Assembly: GCA_030411725.1 (NCBI GenBank)
Contig: MU839829.1
Span: 620,001-684,000, forward strand
Direction: 5' to 3'
Origin: Echria macrotheca
Taxonomy: Eukaryota > Ascomycota > Sordariomycetes > Sordariales > Schizotheciaceae
DNA length: 64,000 nucleotides
Under the pieces are notes generated by a model, which was not told the origin of the DNA, did not search any database, and saw nothing but the letters and a program-made list of their open reading frames with translations. Shown piece by piece: positions 23,581 through 35,337 of the stretch (positions are counted from its first letter, which is position 1; every line of letters begins with the position of its first letter). Both the position numbers and the translations under genes were made by a program.

Positions 23581-26500
23581 AAGGACCTATACCGGAATAT
23601 TGTCAGCTTCTTGTCTGAACTGTGTAAATGCAGCGGGCATCGAATACAGAATATTCAACAAGAGCTTGAACAGCAAAGGGTCAAATTCGGTGGACTCTAG
23701 GTCACTCTTGCGAGCTTCGAAAGTCATGGTCGGTAATGGGGATTCGGAGATCTCGATGCCTGTGTTTATGCCGTACAGGAAGGCGAATGTCGCTGGGCAG
23801 CTTTCCAACCGAGGCTTCCGATGTCGAGGTTTTTGCGGTCCCTGAAGCGGAAGCGTTTGGAGACTGAGTGAGGAAAGAGACAGAGTGAATGAATGCTCGT
23901 CGAGTTATAAGTCCTCCAACAAAAGCTTTGAAGTGCGCCGCGCCAATAACCGCCCCTTCGGGGAGCTGCCACCGACAGCACCGGAATGACAAAAGTTCCT
24001 GCCCAGTACATGGCCTGCGCACCACCAAAGGTACCACGCCTTCCGCTGTACAGCGCGCTGCGGATTGTGTACATTGCCGCGAAGAAGGCGCGTTTCTCAT
24101 TGCTCGAGGGCGTTGCCAGTCGCCAACAAAAACAAGCCTGGCATCCGCGTTATTGTCGAGGCGAACGCAGGAAAAGGTGAACTGAACTTTCCTGATCGAA
24201 GTCTTTTCTAAATCGCAAATCCGATTGTAGGGAGGCGTGTTGCGTTGTTTCAATGGTCTTGGGCCAATAGCCGCATGCCGACAGGTAAACCCCATATGGC
24301 ATCTGAGGCGTGGTTGCGGAGGCCCCTTTACAGATGACTCAGGTGGTCGCGGCCGGTGAGTTGAGCCACCCACTGCAATTTACTGGCTGCTGTCAGTTGA
24401 CCGTACGCCTCCGACCTCCACTTCCAAATGGTTGCACCCCTTCCATCAATCGCTGTGGGCCAGTGTGTTGACCTCGTACCATCGAGGCTGCTGCGTTGGG
24501 GGTGCCTGACCGTCCAGGCTCAGGACTCCAAGGGCCTACCGACCATCCCTCGCATCGGGCATCCACAACTGGCCGGAGGCAATCAACACAAGACCTTCAC
24601 ATGGCCCCCAGATATCTCGTCGGTGAACTCACCTGCTGTCCCACGTCATGCTTCTCGAGAAGGCTTAAAGCCGAATCGTGGATGTGTCAGCGGTTTTTCT
24701 CGCGCGCCAGCTGTTAAACACGGTGGCTGGTCCTCCCGTTCCGTCGTGAGCTGGTGGAGGGATTGCCTCTCAATTGGTCGCCGCGCCTTCCCTTTGAAAC
24801 TCCGACCCTCCCCAGCCTCGGCCTTCCCAGCGTGTGTTACGCCTAGAATGGAAGGTCAATTGTGCCCCCCAGCGGCCGAGTCACGGCGCTTCCATATGAA
24901 TGGCCAGAAGTCAACCTGAGCGCCATCGCTTCACGGTGGGCCTTGTCCAGACTTTGGGCTCCAGCCATCTTCGCCGCATCGTAGGGGGTTGCGCGACATT
25001 GCCCCTCTAGCGCGTTGGCCATCGTCAAGTTCTTGAAAGCTCCCGGATAGATAGCCTTGCCCGAGTGGATCGTTCGGGAGGAAGATGATGGATTTGGTAT
25101 AATAGTGCAAACTATAATGGTTTTTCTTTAAAAAAAATACGGGGAGTAGAGGAATCCAAAGGCTATTTGGAATATGGTCGTATAGTGTGTACATATACCT
25201 TTGGTAAAGGTGGAGAAGGCTGGAGGAAGATGTAATGAGTGGGCGAATAGTGAGAGCGCTGGAGACGGGAGCCTCGCGCCAGTGATTAGGGGCGCTGCCG
25301 CCGCCCTCTCGCCCGTGAATCTTCCAGGAGCAAGATTCAGTCACTGATAAATGAGCACCGTTGTACTCACCCCTGCTACTGCCTGCTCTCTCCCTTGATC
25401 ACCCAGCGAGTAGGCCCCAAGAGCCTACCTACCGTAGTGATGTAGAGCCTAGCAGGAATCCACCCCACAATACCGTATTTATTCTTGTTTCTACCCGTCT
25501 ACTGCACGTAATACAACTGAACGGGCTGGGTAGCGTGGCTCCAATTCCTTTTATATACGGCAGACATCCACTACCCAAAATAGTACTAATACCTAGCTAC
25601 GGGACCGTAACCTAATAGGTTAACAAAGCGTTGGTTTCATTGACGAATTATACTAATAAAGGACAGCCAATTATATATAACGATGTATCCATTACATAGA
25701 GGCATCTTACTCGAGACTACTTATTTTATTTTAGGTAGCGATGAAATATCTGTCTACTAGGCTAGGATACAATCGTTTTTATGGATCCATGACTTCCAAT
25801 CATAAATTCCACTTTCGAGAGTGTCAGCCTTAAGCAGTTCACGACGGCGTCTAATAGGGGTGCAGCCCCTTTTTGATCCGTACGTATTCCCTTGAACATG
25901 AATATTTTGACTACATCCTCAAATACAAGCGCTTCGGCCTACTAGCAATGGCAAGAGGGCCATCAATAAGAGCTCTGCGATCTATAAATTACGTTCTTAA
26001 ACCTTTATTTACCAAAACTAAGGTATAAAAGGTCTCAACCTAACGCGCATCCAGGGGTCTAGCGGATAAACGCAACGACCTTGAATCTTTACTTCTCTCG
26101 ACCTTTAGCTTATTAAACCATTATACATAGTTGATAGGCCTACTACAGGTATATATCCAGCTTTTTAAAATGATATCAACCGTAGATGGAAGGGTAGCTG
26201 GGTAAAACGTTGTGCGAGGGGTACACCGGTAGCAAAAGGAGGGTACACCCCTATCAGATGCCTTTACGAGGGTCGGTAATTGGTCCATGTAAGCCTCCAT
26301 TTCGGAAAGTTCCAGTTTCTGCTAGGGACCTGCATAGGTGCCTGCCTACCTAACGCACCTCATGCCGCCATCGGCACGAGGTGCGTCTGCACAAGGTCTT
26401 CACGCCGGGCAATCACATCCAATGACCGCGGTCCGGGGACTTTGCCCGGGTTGTTTTGTTGGCTGAATACCCTACATGCATTTCAGCGACACATGGTGGA

Positions 26501-26798
26501 TGCTTGACGCCGGATCGGATGTGAAACACACCAGGCTGCCTAAGGGTGCCGAACCGACATGTATGTAGCAGCCGGGTTCGGTGCGAGTTCATCACGCATG
26601 GTGGGCTTAACGGCCGTCTCTAACATAGTAAGACCAATTACCAGCTTTGACTAAAATGTTCGAGCTTGGACTGTGTACCTCGTCTTTTCCTCCGCGTGGT
26701 GAAACAAACTTCGCCCATGTTAGCTTGACTTTTACCAAATGACCCAATTCGTTATGCCCACCCCAAGGGAAACTGAATACAAGCACCACAGGCTAACG
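23581..26798. other. Gene-poor DNA with an AT-rich decayed block
   Basis: No gene is supported. From about 25,350 to 26,270 the sequence becomes strongly AT- and TpA-rich with stops in every frame and phrases such as TTATATATAACG. This looks like a repeat decayed by repeat-induced point mutation (RIP), which is known in ascomycetes; the element itself cannot be identified by eye. The flanks at 24.4-25.0 kb are GC-richer with chance open frames. Confidence 0.4.
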
Positions 26799-26980
26799 CT
26801 ACTTCTTCTCAGCGCCCGAGCCAACGTAGATGGCATCGCTCAGACGCTTAACTTCCTTCTGCAGCTTGTCTTGTTTTTCTTTTTGCTCCCGTCCAAACAA
26901 CATGTGAGCAAAGATATTGTCTGGTGTCCAGTTGTCGACGCTGGCCCGTCGTGGGACATCATCCGATGGGGCGGGTGAGT
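26799..26980 (-). pseudogene. Coiled-coil C-terminal relic, copy B
   Basis: On the minus strand, ending at TAG 26799-26801, the frame reads SPAPSDDVPRRASVDNW, then TPDNIFAHMLFGREQKEKQ, a charged helix LQKEVKRLSD, and IYVGSGAEKK before the stop. It matches copy A position by position (PDN, AxMxF, coiled coil, GSG, KK) and shares its GSGAEKK ending with copy D. Upstream is a Ser/Pro-rich segment (SPSSNMSPSDHNDPSGSS, about 27,150-27,220) that may be another exon of the same broken gene. No complete gene can be built. Confidence 0.45.
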
Positions 26981-29900
26981 TTCTGGAGCTGTTAGTAAAA
27001 TAGAGGTTATTTTTTATTCCAGGGTGCGCTGGTGCAAGAAGGGGGTATGTTTGGAGGCCCTTGGGGGGCTGGGGTGGTACGTTCAGGGGGGCGGTGGGTC
27101 AAAGGTTTGCGAGACCTAGGGACAAGAAGTAGAGTACCTGGTCTGCTGACGACCAGCCGGATTGGCACTGGAACCACTGGGATCATTGTGATCGCTTGGC
27201 GACATATTCGATGACGGCGACGGCACGGGCAAGTTGACCCTTCATTTATTGTACGGGACCGTTCCGGATTGTTGACTGTGTGACTTTCGCGAAGCTGTGC
27301 AATGGCCAAGCTTTTGATGAATACAACACAAGAAGTCTAGGGATTAACACGCGCATGGAGGATCATCAGCTTTTCAGTTCATATACTATATAGATGTTCA
27401 TCGAGGAGAAGCAACCAGGAGAAGCTCTACAGCGGGCCTGGGCCGCGAACCAACGGCGCCCCAAGGCGTCCGCGATCGAGGCAGCCCGCACAGTGAATAA
27501 TCCATGATGGGCAGCAACGCGTCTACTAGCTCCACGTATCTTCCAGTTTGTTGAGTTGGAAGTGGTACTGTGAGAGGGTGATCTGGCGGGTGGCGACCCT
27601 CGAGAGTGCGTCTACCAGTCCTGTCCATTTTCCAAAACAATTTTTGGCCATCGCCCTGAACTTTTTTGCGCTGCGGATAAAGTTGATGTCATATTTTCGG
27701 CAAAAACGAGAACCCGTGGTGATAAGCGAGCTGATTGGGCAGTCGGGGCGATGTGATGCCTAGGACCAATGGTCGAGAGAGCAAGTGCCTCGGGGGTTTC
27801 AACACATTTCATCCGCCACGCATATGCACAGCTATCTAACATACCTACCTAGAGATCGTTCCTGAATACCTACAAGAGATGTTGGAGAATTCCAATGACG
27901 GTCAGCAAGCCCAACAAGTCCCTCCGAGCTTTCTTATCTCCCGAGTATCTGGATGTTGGTACGCGGACAGTGCGAACCTTGGATTCCTGAGAGCTGTTCC
28001 TCACAACAAAAAGTAAGATTGTTGTGACCAGACTCTAGCCGAGGTGATCATGTTTCCGTTTCGAGCCTGATGACAGACATGAGGCTCCAAAGGTCCAGCC
28101 AGTGGTATGACTGCACGTGAGTGACCCGAGGATATTGGAAGACGGCCATCGAGACAGCGGGGGATCCGACCAGACCCAAGAGCACTGCATCCACGTCCGG
28201 GTTCAATTGCAACACTGGCCTCGTCAATGAGGCTCAACTCCCGATCTGGACGATGGGCGGTAAGCGCGGTAACATGTTTCAGGTCTAGGCCCGCAACAGT
28301 TCGCGTAAAGGTCCCGCCAATATGACATATCACCAGTTTCGGCACTTCTGCCTGGAGAAGAGGGCATTCTTTTATCCCGCTCCTAAACCGCGAGTTACAC
28401 AACTGTGGAGGGGAGTCGCGCGGTGGTTCCAGTGCCATGGACGCGCACCGTACTGTAGCCCCCGACAACCAGCCACTGCCAACGCAACAATCGGCAAGGA
28501 AGGGGGCGCCATCCACGATCCGGTGCCACCCGCCAACACACACACATCTTCGTCTAAGATCTCCTCCATTTGAGCTGAAGAAAGATTAGGATACGAGGCG
28601 CGGGGTATTGGGTAATCATGGGTACGATATTGCGAACCGCAACGACGCAAGCTGATGCAGTTCGAGACGGGGCGGAAACACGGCTGATTGACCAAAGTGA
28701 AGAAAAGTCCCTTGCTGGTCACCGAGCGCCTGCCTACCGAGGTAGGTAAATATTAGCGAGACAAGGGAAGGCGTCATGGTCCCTCGAGTCTCACCATTGT
28801 CCGTGGGAGCTCTCTCTCTCGTGGGGAAGTAACGCTGTAGCATGGCTTGCGTTTTTACCTCGCGAGTAACACCTGCTTCTGGAAGAGACTTTTACCTCCG
28901 CATTCTAAGATTCTGCCACTGGAAGGCTGGAAAGGAGGCAGGGGAAGCCAAGCCTCGCCAGTGTGACGCGAAAAGAGCGGGTTGCTGACAACCTACTGTT
29001 GCGCTCAGGCAGGCCGGAGGATGGGCGAGATGAACCTCATTCCGGCTTGGTGGTGGTTCTTTGAGCTGACTGACTGGATACGTGTGTGTCTCGAATCCCG
29101 AGGTTGGGGGAGCGTGGAGGCCCGATGATATGACCGCCCTCCAGATCCGGACCAACCACACGCCTCATTTGCAGGCCTCGTCATGACGACGCCTACGCCT
29201 ACACACTGTGACTCGGCACGGGAACGGTCAAGTGATACTCCGGCTTCCACCGCCACAACTTGACCACCCCCACTTGAGACGCTTAAAGGACCACCAAACC
29301 GATCTCAGCTCCAGCGACAACAAGGTTTGTGCACGGGAGTCAACCGCAATAGCCGTAAACCGTACGTGGCTTGCCTAGCGCCATAAGGCAAACCCTGCGC
29401 GGTTTGCCTTGCTCCCTGGCCGCAGTCCGACCGGTCGCTTCTCTAACCGCAAGCACCGGGCATCAGCGGGTACTGAGGACGCCCCCGAGCGGGAGGATGT
29501 TAACCGAGGAGAATTGGGAAGAGAAACTGCCATTGCCGCGTTTCCATAGATCGGTGCTCCCGGCCGCGGAAAGAAAAAGCAAGACTCTCTCGGTGCATCG
29601 CCCCCTTGTCTTGCCGAGCCTGTTAGACTGTGTGCTAAGGTGAACTGGCGGTTTCTAACCTGTTGCACAGGACCTCGGCGCTTCTGGTGCACAGCAATTA
29701 TTTCCATTTTTTCATGTTTCTTAAATTTTTATTTTTTTGTTTTTTATTTTATTTTTTGGTGTGTGGGGATTCGTGTGTCGGCGTAGGCAGCAGGGTTGGC
29801 AGTGCTGTACAACCGTTTTCATCACACTGACACGAGGCGGCGTATCACAACATCAGATCACACGACAACGACGATTGTGATGAGACACGGCAAACTAGAC

Positions 29901-30428
29901 CTCGTTGCTCGGTAGCAAACACCCCGAGTCAAAGTTGCCCGCTAATTAACCCATCACGATTAGTCCCTTCCGAGGAAACGCTGCGCAGTTGGGAGATAAC
30001 ATCCACTCATGACGAATAGTCTCTTTCATTCAAGCGGTATACCTTCGACTCAGCTGCTCTGAGATTGCCCGTACATGTCGTTTTTATGAAGTTTCCCTGC
30101 CCCTGACAATCTACAGTGAAGCTGGGACACAGAGTTTGACCACAATCTGGATGCTCGTGGAGAGATCGCGTCGGAAGTGCGCCAGAATGCCAGCTCAGCT
30201 AGCATGGCGTTGCACAAGATGAGCACCCCAAAAAAAAAAAGGATGAAAGGTGCCACCCAGGCTGTCATGCTTACATAAGCAAAGTCAAGACACGCACACG
30301 CGATCGGATTAACTACCGGCATACTGCGGCAAGCATGCCCTGAAAGTGTCAGACGGCGAGGCCAGGGTTAGGGTTCCGGTTCAAATATATGGGCGAAGCC
30401 CCCAGCCGGATTTTGGGGGGTTCAGCGA
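26981..30428. other. Gene-poor DNA
   Basis: No supported gene in this 3.4 kb. Open frames at 27.4-27.8, 28.0-28.7 and 29.0-29.7 kb overlap on both strands and show no family or splice chain. A T-rich low-complexity tract lies at about 29,700-29,758 and an A10 run at about 30,231. Part of 27,100-27,250 may belong to relic B. Confidence 0.4.
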
Positions 30429-30433
30429 CAGTT

Positions 30434-30828
30434 TGTCACGACCCGTGGTGGGGCCGTGGGGGCCTCAGGCACGAAGGGGGTCAGGGACAGCCAATAAGGA
30501 AGGACCCGTGGGAAAGTGGGGAAACGCCGGGTCCTGGGGGCAAGTAGCCAGTAAGAAAGGACCCGGCGACCCGGCGACCGGGGGCCGGGTCCCCGGGTTA
30601 TCGGGTCCACGTAGATATATACGGAGTCGATCCTGCTCGTGGATTTCCTTTATTACAGCAGTAACGATAATAACACTACTTTGCACTATTGCACTGGAGC
30701 ATCTTTTGACTGTTGCGATCTGTGTGATCACTATTTCTACCCACCACTTGCACCCTTGCTTCCTACCTCTTGCCTCTATAACCTCGGTCAAGAACCCTTC
30801 CAGGGTTAGGGTTATACAGGTCGTTACA
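30434..30828. mobile_element. Solo LTR (395 bp) with 5-bp target-site duplication
   Basis: The element begins TGTCACGACC and ends GGTCGTTACA. These termini are inverted copies of each other except at one position, with the TG...CA ends of LTR retrotransposons. It is flanked on both sides by the same five bases, CAGTT (30429-30433 and 30829-30833), the target-site duplication typical of Ty3/gypsy and Ty1/copia integration. There is no second LTR or internal region in the window, so it is a solo LTR left by recombination. The intact ends and duplication suggest a fairly recent event. The 5' half is GC-rich and the 3' half has a promoter-like AT-rich stretch. Orientation cannot be decided from ends alone. 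Confidence 0.8.
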
Positions 30829-30833
30829 CAGTT

Positions 30834-31648
30834 CCACTTCTTATATTCTGCCTACTATAATCGAAGCAGCCAGAATGGGGGGTATCGCCATGCTCACACA
30901 ACGCTTGCGCTACCTGTAGCCACCCCGTCACACCGCCGGTGCTCGGATTGTGACAGAAAGGCTGAAGCCGTCTCCAGAAACTCAGGTACGCTAATCTTCA
31001 TTTTGAGAAGAGACTGCTTTTTTAACTCTGGCCTCGAGGTATTCTTGAACCGTTTCTTACGAGAAAACCAATTCTAACCTTATGGTGGGTCGACAATGTT
31101 CATGGCATTGCCATTTTCATTCCGATTTGTCGAGTTATTTCTTGCCTATTTCTAGAGCTCCACGCCTATTTCTAGAGCTCCACATAGCCACCTCCGTAAC
31201 CCCTTTCCACTGCTTACATGCCATGGCTGGAAATATTCCTACATCAAACATCGTCGGGGTCGTGTGAACACAAGTCATCAATAGGACAACCGCGCAGCTG
31301 AAAGACACCTTGCACGGATTATGTTCCTCCACTAACAGCCAAGGACTAGATATGTCTATCCACTGGCTTCAGCCGTCGGGCTCAATGTCCGCCTGGGTTG
31401 TCATAAACTTTATTCCAGATTATGAAGTCATTATCAAAATTTCACCATCACAACTCGCAATCTCCTAAGTCTAGCCGCAATACCACTCGCACAGCTATTC
31501 ACTTTCTATAGACTTTTCCAGGTAACACACACCGACCCCAAAGGCAACGGGAGCCCACTACATCCTCTCAATGTGACGGCTCCTCAACCAGACCCACGCC
31601 TTCGCGCAATACCTCTCAACAGGAATGCAAGAATCTTGAAGCCGGCCC
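30834..31648. other. Gene-poor DNA after the LTR
   Basis: No gene seen. A short direct repeat of TATTTCTAGAGCTCCAC occurs twice in tandem near 31,145-31,181. Nothing else stands out. Confidence 0.45.
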
Positions 31649-31860
31649 TCAGAGTTCCAGCTGAGGGTCATATGCCACCGTGACAGAGCCCTGACTCTCC
31701 GACGCTGTACCACCTAAAATCATCTCAACCAGACTGTCAACCTTCTCCCGTAGATCCTCGTGCCTGTTCTTGTGGTCCGGGCCACCAAGCATAATGCGGC
31801 TAAAGACATTATCGAGCTCGTATTCTTCGATCTTGGTCGGCGGTGAGCCGGGCTGCGTTG
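31649..31860 (-). pseudogene. Coiled-coil C-terminal relic, copy C
   Basis: Minus strand, ending at TGA 31649-31651. The frame reads a Ser/Pro/Thr-rich spacer (SADSPQATTPSSTQPGSPP), then EEYELDNVFSRIMLGG, a charged helix HEDLREKVDSLVEM, ILGGTASES and a short unrelated end. It aligns with copies A and B (LDN-VF-RIM, coiled coil, LGG) but the lysine ending is replaced by about 15 other residues, consistent with loss of the original stop. Upstream the frame is closed by a stop within about 30 codons, so no gene can be built. Confidence 0.42.
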
Positions 31861-33552
31861 ATGAAGGCGTGGTGGCTTGGGGGCTGTCCGCAGATCCATG
31901 TCAGCTGTTGTTGACTCTGTCGATGCCAGTGGCCATGCCATTCGGGGCTGGGGGTCGAGGAACCGCCTGGCATTACACATCATGTCATGGCTTCAAGCCA
32001 TTTGCATGTGAAATGATGGAGGAACGACATAACTGGCGCTTGACGATTGGAATGAGAAAGGAATGGGTAAGGTAGATTCCAACCATCCTCAATGGACAAA
32101 ATTGGGAATAATGTTCCTGGAGGAATGGAGGAACGGGTTGGGAACTTGACAGACGAGAAAGGGAACTACATTGATGCCTGAGGCTCAGACCGGTTGGCCT
32201 TGGAAGCCCGGGTTCCGTGATTGGGTGGCATTGTTGATAACGGAACGAAGCGAATAAATCAGAACTTGGCTGTGAGTGAACGGCAAAGAAATCTGTGACG
32301 GGGACGGCAGGCTTGATGATCACATGCAACTGATACAGCGCAAGAATAGGGACCCAACAAGGGACGAGAGGAGACCGGTCCTACGTTTTATAATTTTCTT
32401 AGTGATACGTGACAATGGTCGGCGGACCGCAGTCTTGAGAAAAGGCGTCCATGACACCAACAATCTTGGACTCGTAATCGTTGGCATCCAAGGCATGAGC
32501 GCAGGCCGTGCTGCGTTTCCCCCTCCAAGTTCACCGCCTGGAGCGTTTAAAAGTCCTGAGATTGGGTCAAGGAAATTCCGATGACCCTGAGCAGCGAGTT
32601 TGACAAGTAAACTGTGTGGCGTTATCAAGCTTCAGCACTTTGCGCGAATGCCTTGCGATCAACACTGATGATTGGTGTGTCTACCACCCCTCGGCCGATC
32701 TTAACACAGTGCGGCATCAATTTAAAATTCAAAATCCAGGCCCGGGATCTTGACTGCGCACTGTCCTTTCCGTCGCGGTCCTGGGGTACCTCAGTACCTG
32801 GCATCGGCACATTGTGCCATCCCTATGCCTTCAGCCAACGCATTTCAACCCAACTCGGTCAAAATTCCGGACTGTGATCTTGACTGCGTACTGTACTTTC
32901 CGTTCCGCGTCGCCGTCCATCCGTACATGGCATCGGCACATTGCGCCATCCCTATGAGTTGTCCCCTTCAGCCATCGCATTTCAACCCAAGTCGTACGCT
33001 CGGAGACGCAGGCCTTTATGACTGCAGGTGACAGGAAAGACACGTGATTCTCCTGGTAATAATCCGCTCTGTTGTCGACTTTATACACCACATCAGCACC
33101 GGGGAAATGATAGCGCCATCCGCGTCAGGGGCTCGCACCACACCTTTCACGGAGTCTTTTACTCGACGTAGTGTGTGCATCCACGGACTGGACTAAAGTG
33201 CGCTCTGATGGACTGGTGCGTTATCATCAAATTCTTCGGACTGCCGGCTGGTCAAAACGGCTTCGATTTGGGGGTCTAACTCAGAACTGCGAACACACAA
33301 GACATGCCTAGGCCCAGGCATGCCACAATACGCGGGCGGATTTTGGTCTGACACGCAATAGTATGGGGGTGTGACGGGTAAACTGATCCAAGGTACCTAT
33401 TCAGTATAAACCGTAAACTTCTTTTTTTTTGACTCTATCCAAAACCAGCCGACTGTAAGCTTTGAAACACCGTATAGCCGCAAGCCTTATGAGCGATCAT
33501 AACCGAATACCCGAGACCTACACGAAGCCGGCTGAACTTCGGTACTCACCCC
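31861..33552. other. Gene-poor DNA
   Basis: No gene supported. Within 32,740-33,010 a stretch of about 100 bases is imperfectly duplicated: a cytosine-rich phrase with GATCTTGACTGCG, ACTGT and CTTTCCGT followed by CATCGGCACATTG occurs at about 32,748-32,825 and again at about 32,875-32,955. This is a local tandem-like duplication of non-coding DNA. Confidence 0.4.
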
Positions 33553-33795
33553 CTACTTCTTCTCAGCCCCTGAACCACCATAAAGTATCCCATCCAGACT
33601 GGTAAGTTCTATACGGAGTTCTTCCTGTTGAGCAGCTCGGCCCGAGCCAAAATATGATACCTGCGACGATACTGCTCCAATCTCAACGTGCTCCACCTTC
33701 CCCCCAGCCACATATATGGGGAGAGTACCTGACAAGATACGGGAGTCAAACTTGCGCATAACCGGTAATATGAGCACTGTTGGACCAAGGAACAC
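33553..33795 (-). pseudogene. Coiled-coil C-terminal relic, copy D
   Basis: Minus strand, ending at TAG 33553-33555. The frame finishes with QQEELRIELTSLDG and ILYGGSGAEKK, matching the ends of copies A and B. The part before it (YFGSGRAAQ) replaces the PDN-x-x-AR-MF block and seems shortened. The open frame continues upstream for about 50 codons with no recognisable domain. Considered a broken member of the same family as A-C. Confidence 0.42.
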
Positions 33796-34175
33796 GGCAT
33801 GACGAAATCTCGAGTCCTTCGACGGAATTACAGACCAAGCGGGTATCGACCGCTGTGTCCGATTGCCGGCAGGAGTGGGAACAAATGTAGAGAAAGTAAT
33901 AGTTTAGCATGCCGCCACCATCTTGCTCCAGGAGCTCGTAGAACGATGGAATCAACAAGACCGACAGCAGGTGAGAAGCCAGATCCATCCCACGGCAGAG
34001 GTCGGTTGTACCAGACGCCGTTAATATGCTTTCCCGCGGTCGGCGCCGGCTGGTCTTAGCCCGAATTGGGGTTTACGCCCCTTGCATCTCCCTTACCCGT
34101 GCCCGTGCCCTATCTCTTTCCCTTTCAAGTTCTGCCACTCGGGCCAGCCTCCCCCCAGCTCCCGACTCTTGAACC

Positions 34176-34510
34176 TCATGAATTATTTCCCGGAGGGCCC
34201 CGGACGGGTCGGGTCAGAGGGATCGATCCCCAGTGTTCGCAGATTGTGGCAGACTGGGCACGGCGGCACTCGAATGGGATCAGGCGTTCAGCCAGAAGAG
34301 ATTCGGCCTCAAGGTCGCCTACATCCCGCCAAATTTCCCTCTGTTTAACTCTAAGCCGCCCCTGCATATCCTCGACAACCAGAAGCGTGTCATTGACGTA
34401 TTTGAGGGCAGCCTCATTGAGAGCCCGCTGGCGAGCCTCTTCAGAGGCGGCGGGTCCAACCCTTGCGTCCCCCTTGACTTCTCCGAAGGGTAATACGCTT
34501 CTGGCTGGTC
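34176..34510 (-). pseudogene. Helical ORF fragment downstream of the minisatellite
   Basis: On the minus strand a frame without ATG runs from the TGA at 34511-34513 to a stop at 34176. It encodes a charged helical stretch (SEEARQRALNEAALKYVND, then MQGRLRVKQREIW and GDLEAESLLAERL) and ends in GPPGNNS. The repeat block upstream is in the same frame, interrupted by that one TGA. The composition is protein-like, but there is no start and no recognised family. Probably a piece of a former repetitive-element or duplicated gene. Confidence 0.3.
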
Positions 34511-34531
34511 AACCCCCGGGGAAGCGCAGTA

Positions 34532-34772
34532 CAGGTCCGGGCTGGTGGGAGCTTCCGGGGCGCAATACAGGTCCGGGCTGGTGGGAAACGGACCGCAGTA
34601 CAGGTCCGGGCTGGTGGGAACCGGAACACAGTACAGGTCCGGGCTGGTGGGAAACGGACCGCAATACAGGTCCGGGCTGGTGGGAGCTTCCGGAACGCAA
34701 TACAGGTCCGGGCTGGTGGGAACCGGACCGCAATGCATGTCCGGGCTGGTGGGAGCCTCCGGAAGCCCAAAC
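34532..34772. repeat. Minisatellite, seven copies of a 33/36-bp unit
   Basis: Seven tandem units each start with CAGGTCCGGGCTGGTGGGA (the last has CATG instead of CAGG) followed by either AACCGGACCGCA-like or GCTTCCGGAACGCA-like spacers. Units are 33 or 36 bp, both multiples of three, and the two spacer types alternate irregularly, which shows duplication of multi-unit blocks. All six frames stay mostly open because of the period, so the open frames here are not evidence of coding. If coding on the minus strand, it would read PTSPDLYC-type or SHQPGPVLR-type repeats. Confidence 0.9.
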
Positions 34773-34821
34773 ACGCCACGATTCGAGTCTCAAATTATCC
34801 TCCTCTGCAGTACGTGGAATC

Positions 34822-35337
34822 TTAGGTGAAGCATGCATCGTCGGAGTCGGAGTCGGAGTCCGAGCAGTTGTCCGAGTGGGCAGAATTGTTCTTTCCCCCC
34901 CCATATCCTACAGCAACCACTATGGGAATGGAGCCGTCGCGGGCATTCGTCTCGCTCGTCGGCCGCGGCACGATTCCTCCAAAGCAAGCCGAGGCTCGAA
35001 TTGCTGCGTTGAAAAGGCCTCGGATCGGCCTCCCGAGCTAGACGCCAAGTCATGTAAAGGGTAGGAAGACGTCGAAAATCCCCTCCTCGGAAAATATAAG
35101 GGCAGCGAGGTTTTGTCTCTCTACGCTGAGTCGCGACCCAGGGCTCTCCGTTTCCTGGGTGGAGCCAAGACCATGGATTCGTGTTCGACCGAATCCCCGC
35201 GGCGTGTACGGCGGTGCCCGCTGCTTGATCCCTGGAGTTGTGCGAAGTCTTTTGGATACGTTTTGCAGCCAGTTCTTGATCCGGGTGACGATCTTCTGGC
35301 ATACATCGTCATCGTGTTGTCCCAGTGTTTGAGACAC
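34822..35337 (-). pseudogene. Possible two-exon gene remnant with Asp/Ser-rich end
   Basis: Two minus-strand pieces look coding. The first, from an ATG at 35337, encodes MSQTLGQHDDDVCQKIV and about 85 further residues to IFSEEGIFD. The second runs from about 35,041 to the TAA at 34822-34824, encoding GRPIRGLFNAAIRAS, then DGSIPIVVAVGYGGGKNN and CSDSDSDSDDACFT. Joining them needs a 33-nt intron, too short to trust, or tolerates one frameshift. The Asp/Ser run comes from a GAGTCG microsatellite (about 34,848-34,862). Unrecognised; it could be a damaged gene or a real gene whose splicing I have misread. Confidence 0.28.

Noticed and set aside
30360..30815. TTAGGG-like pieces (GGGTTAGGGTT) near 30,366 and 30,803
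   Set aside because: Single isolated occurrences, one inside the LTR; not a telomere or tandem array.
30434..30828. A complete LTR retrotransposon
   Set aside because: Only one LTR is present, with matching target duplication immediately on both sides, so it is a solo LTR.
34066..35064. Long plus-strand open frame of 332 codons over the minisatellite
   Set aside because: It stays open because of the triplet-period repeat; the flanking parts show no motif and the opposite strand is equally open.
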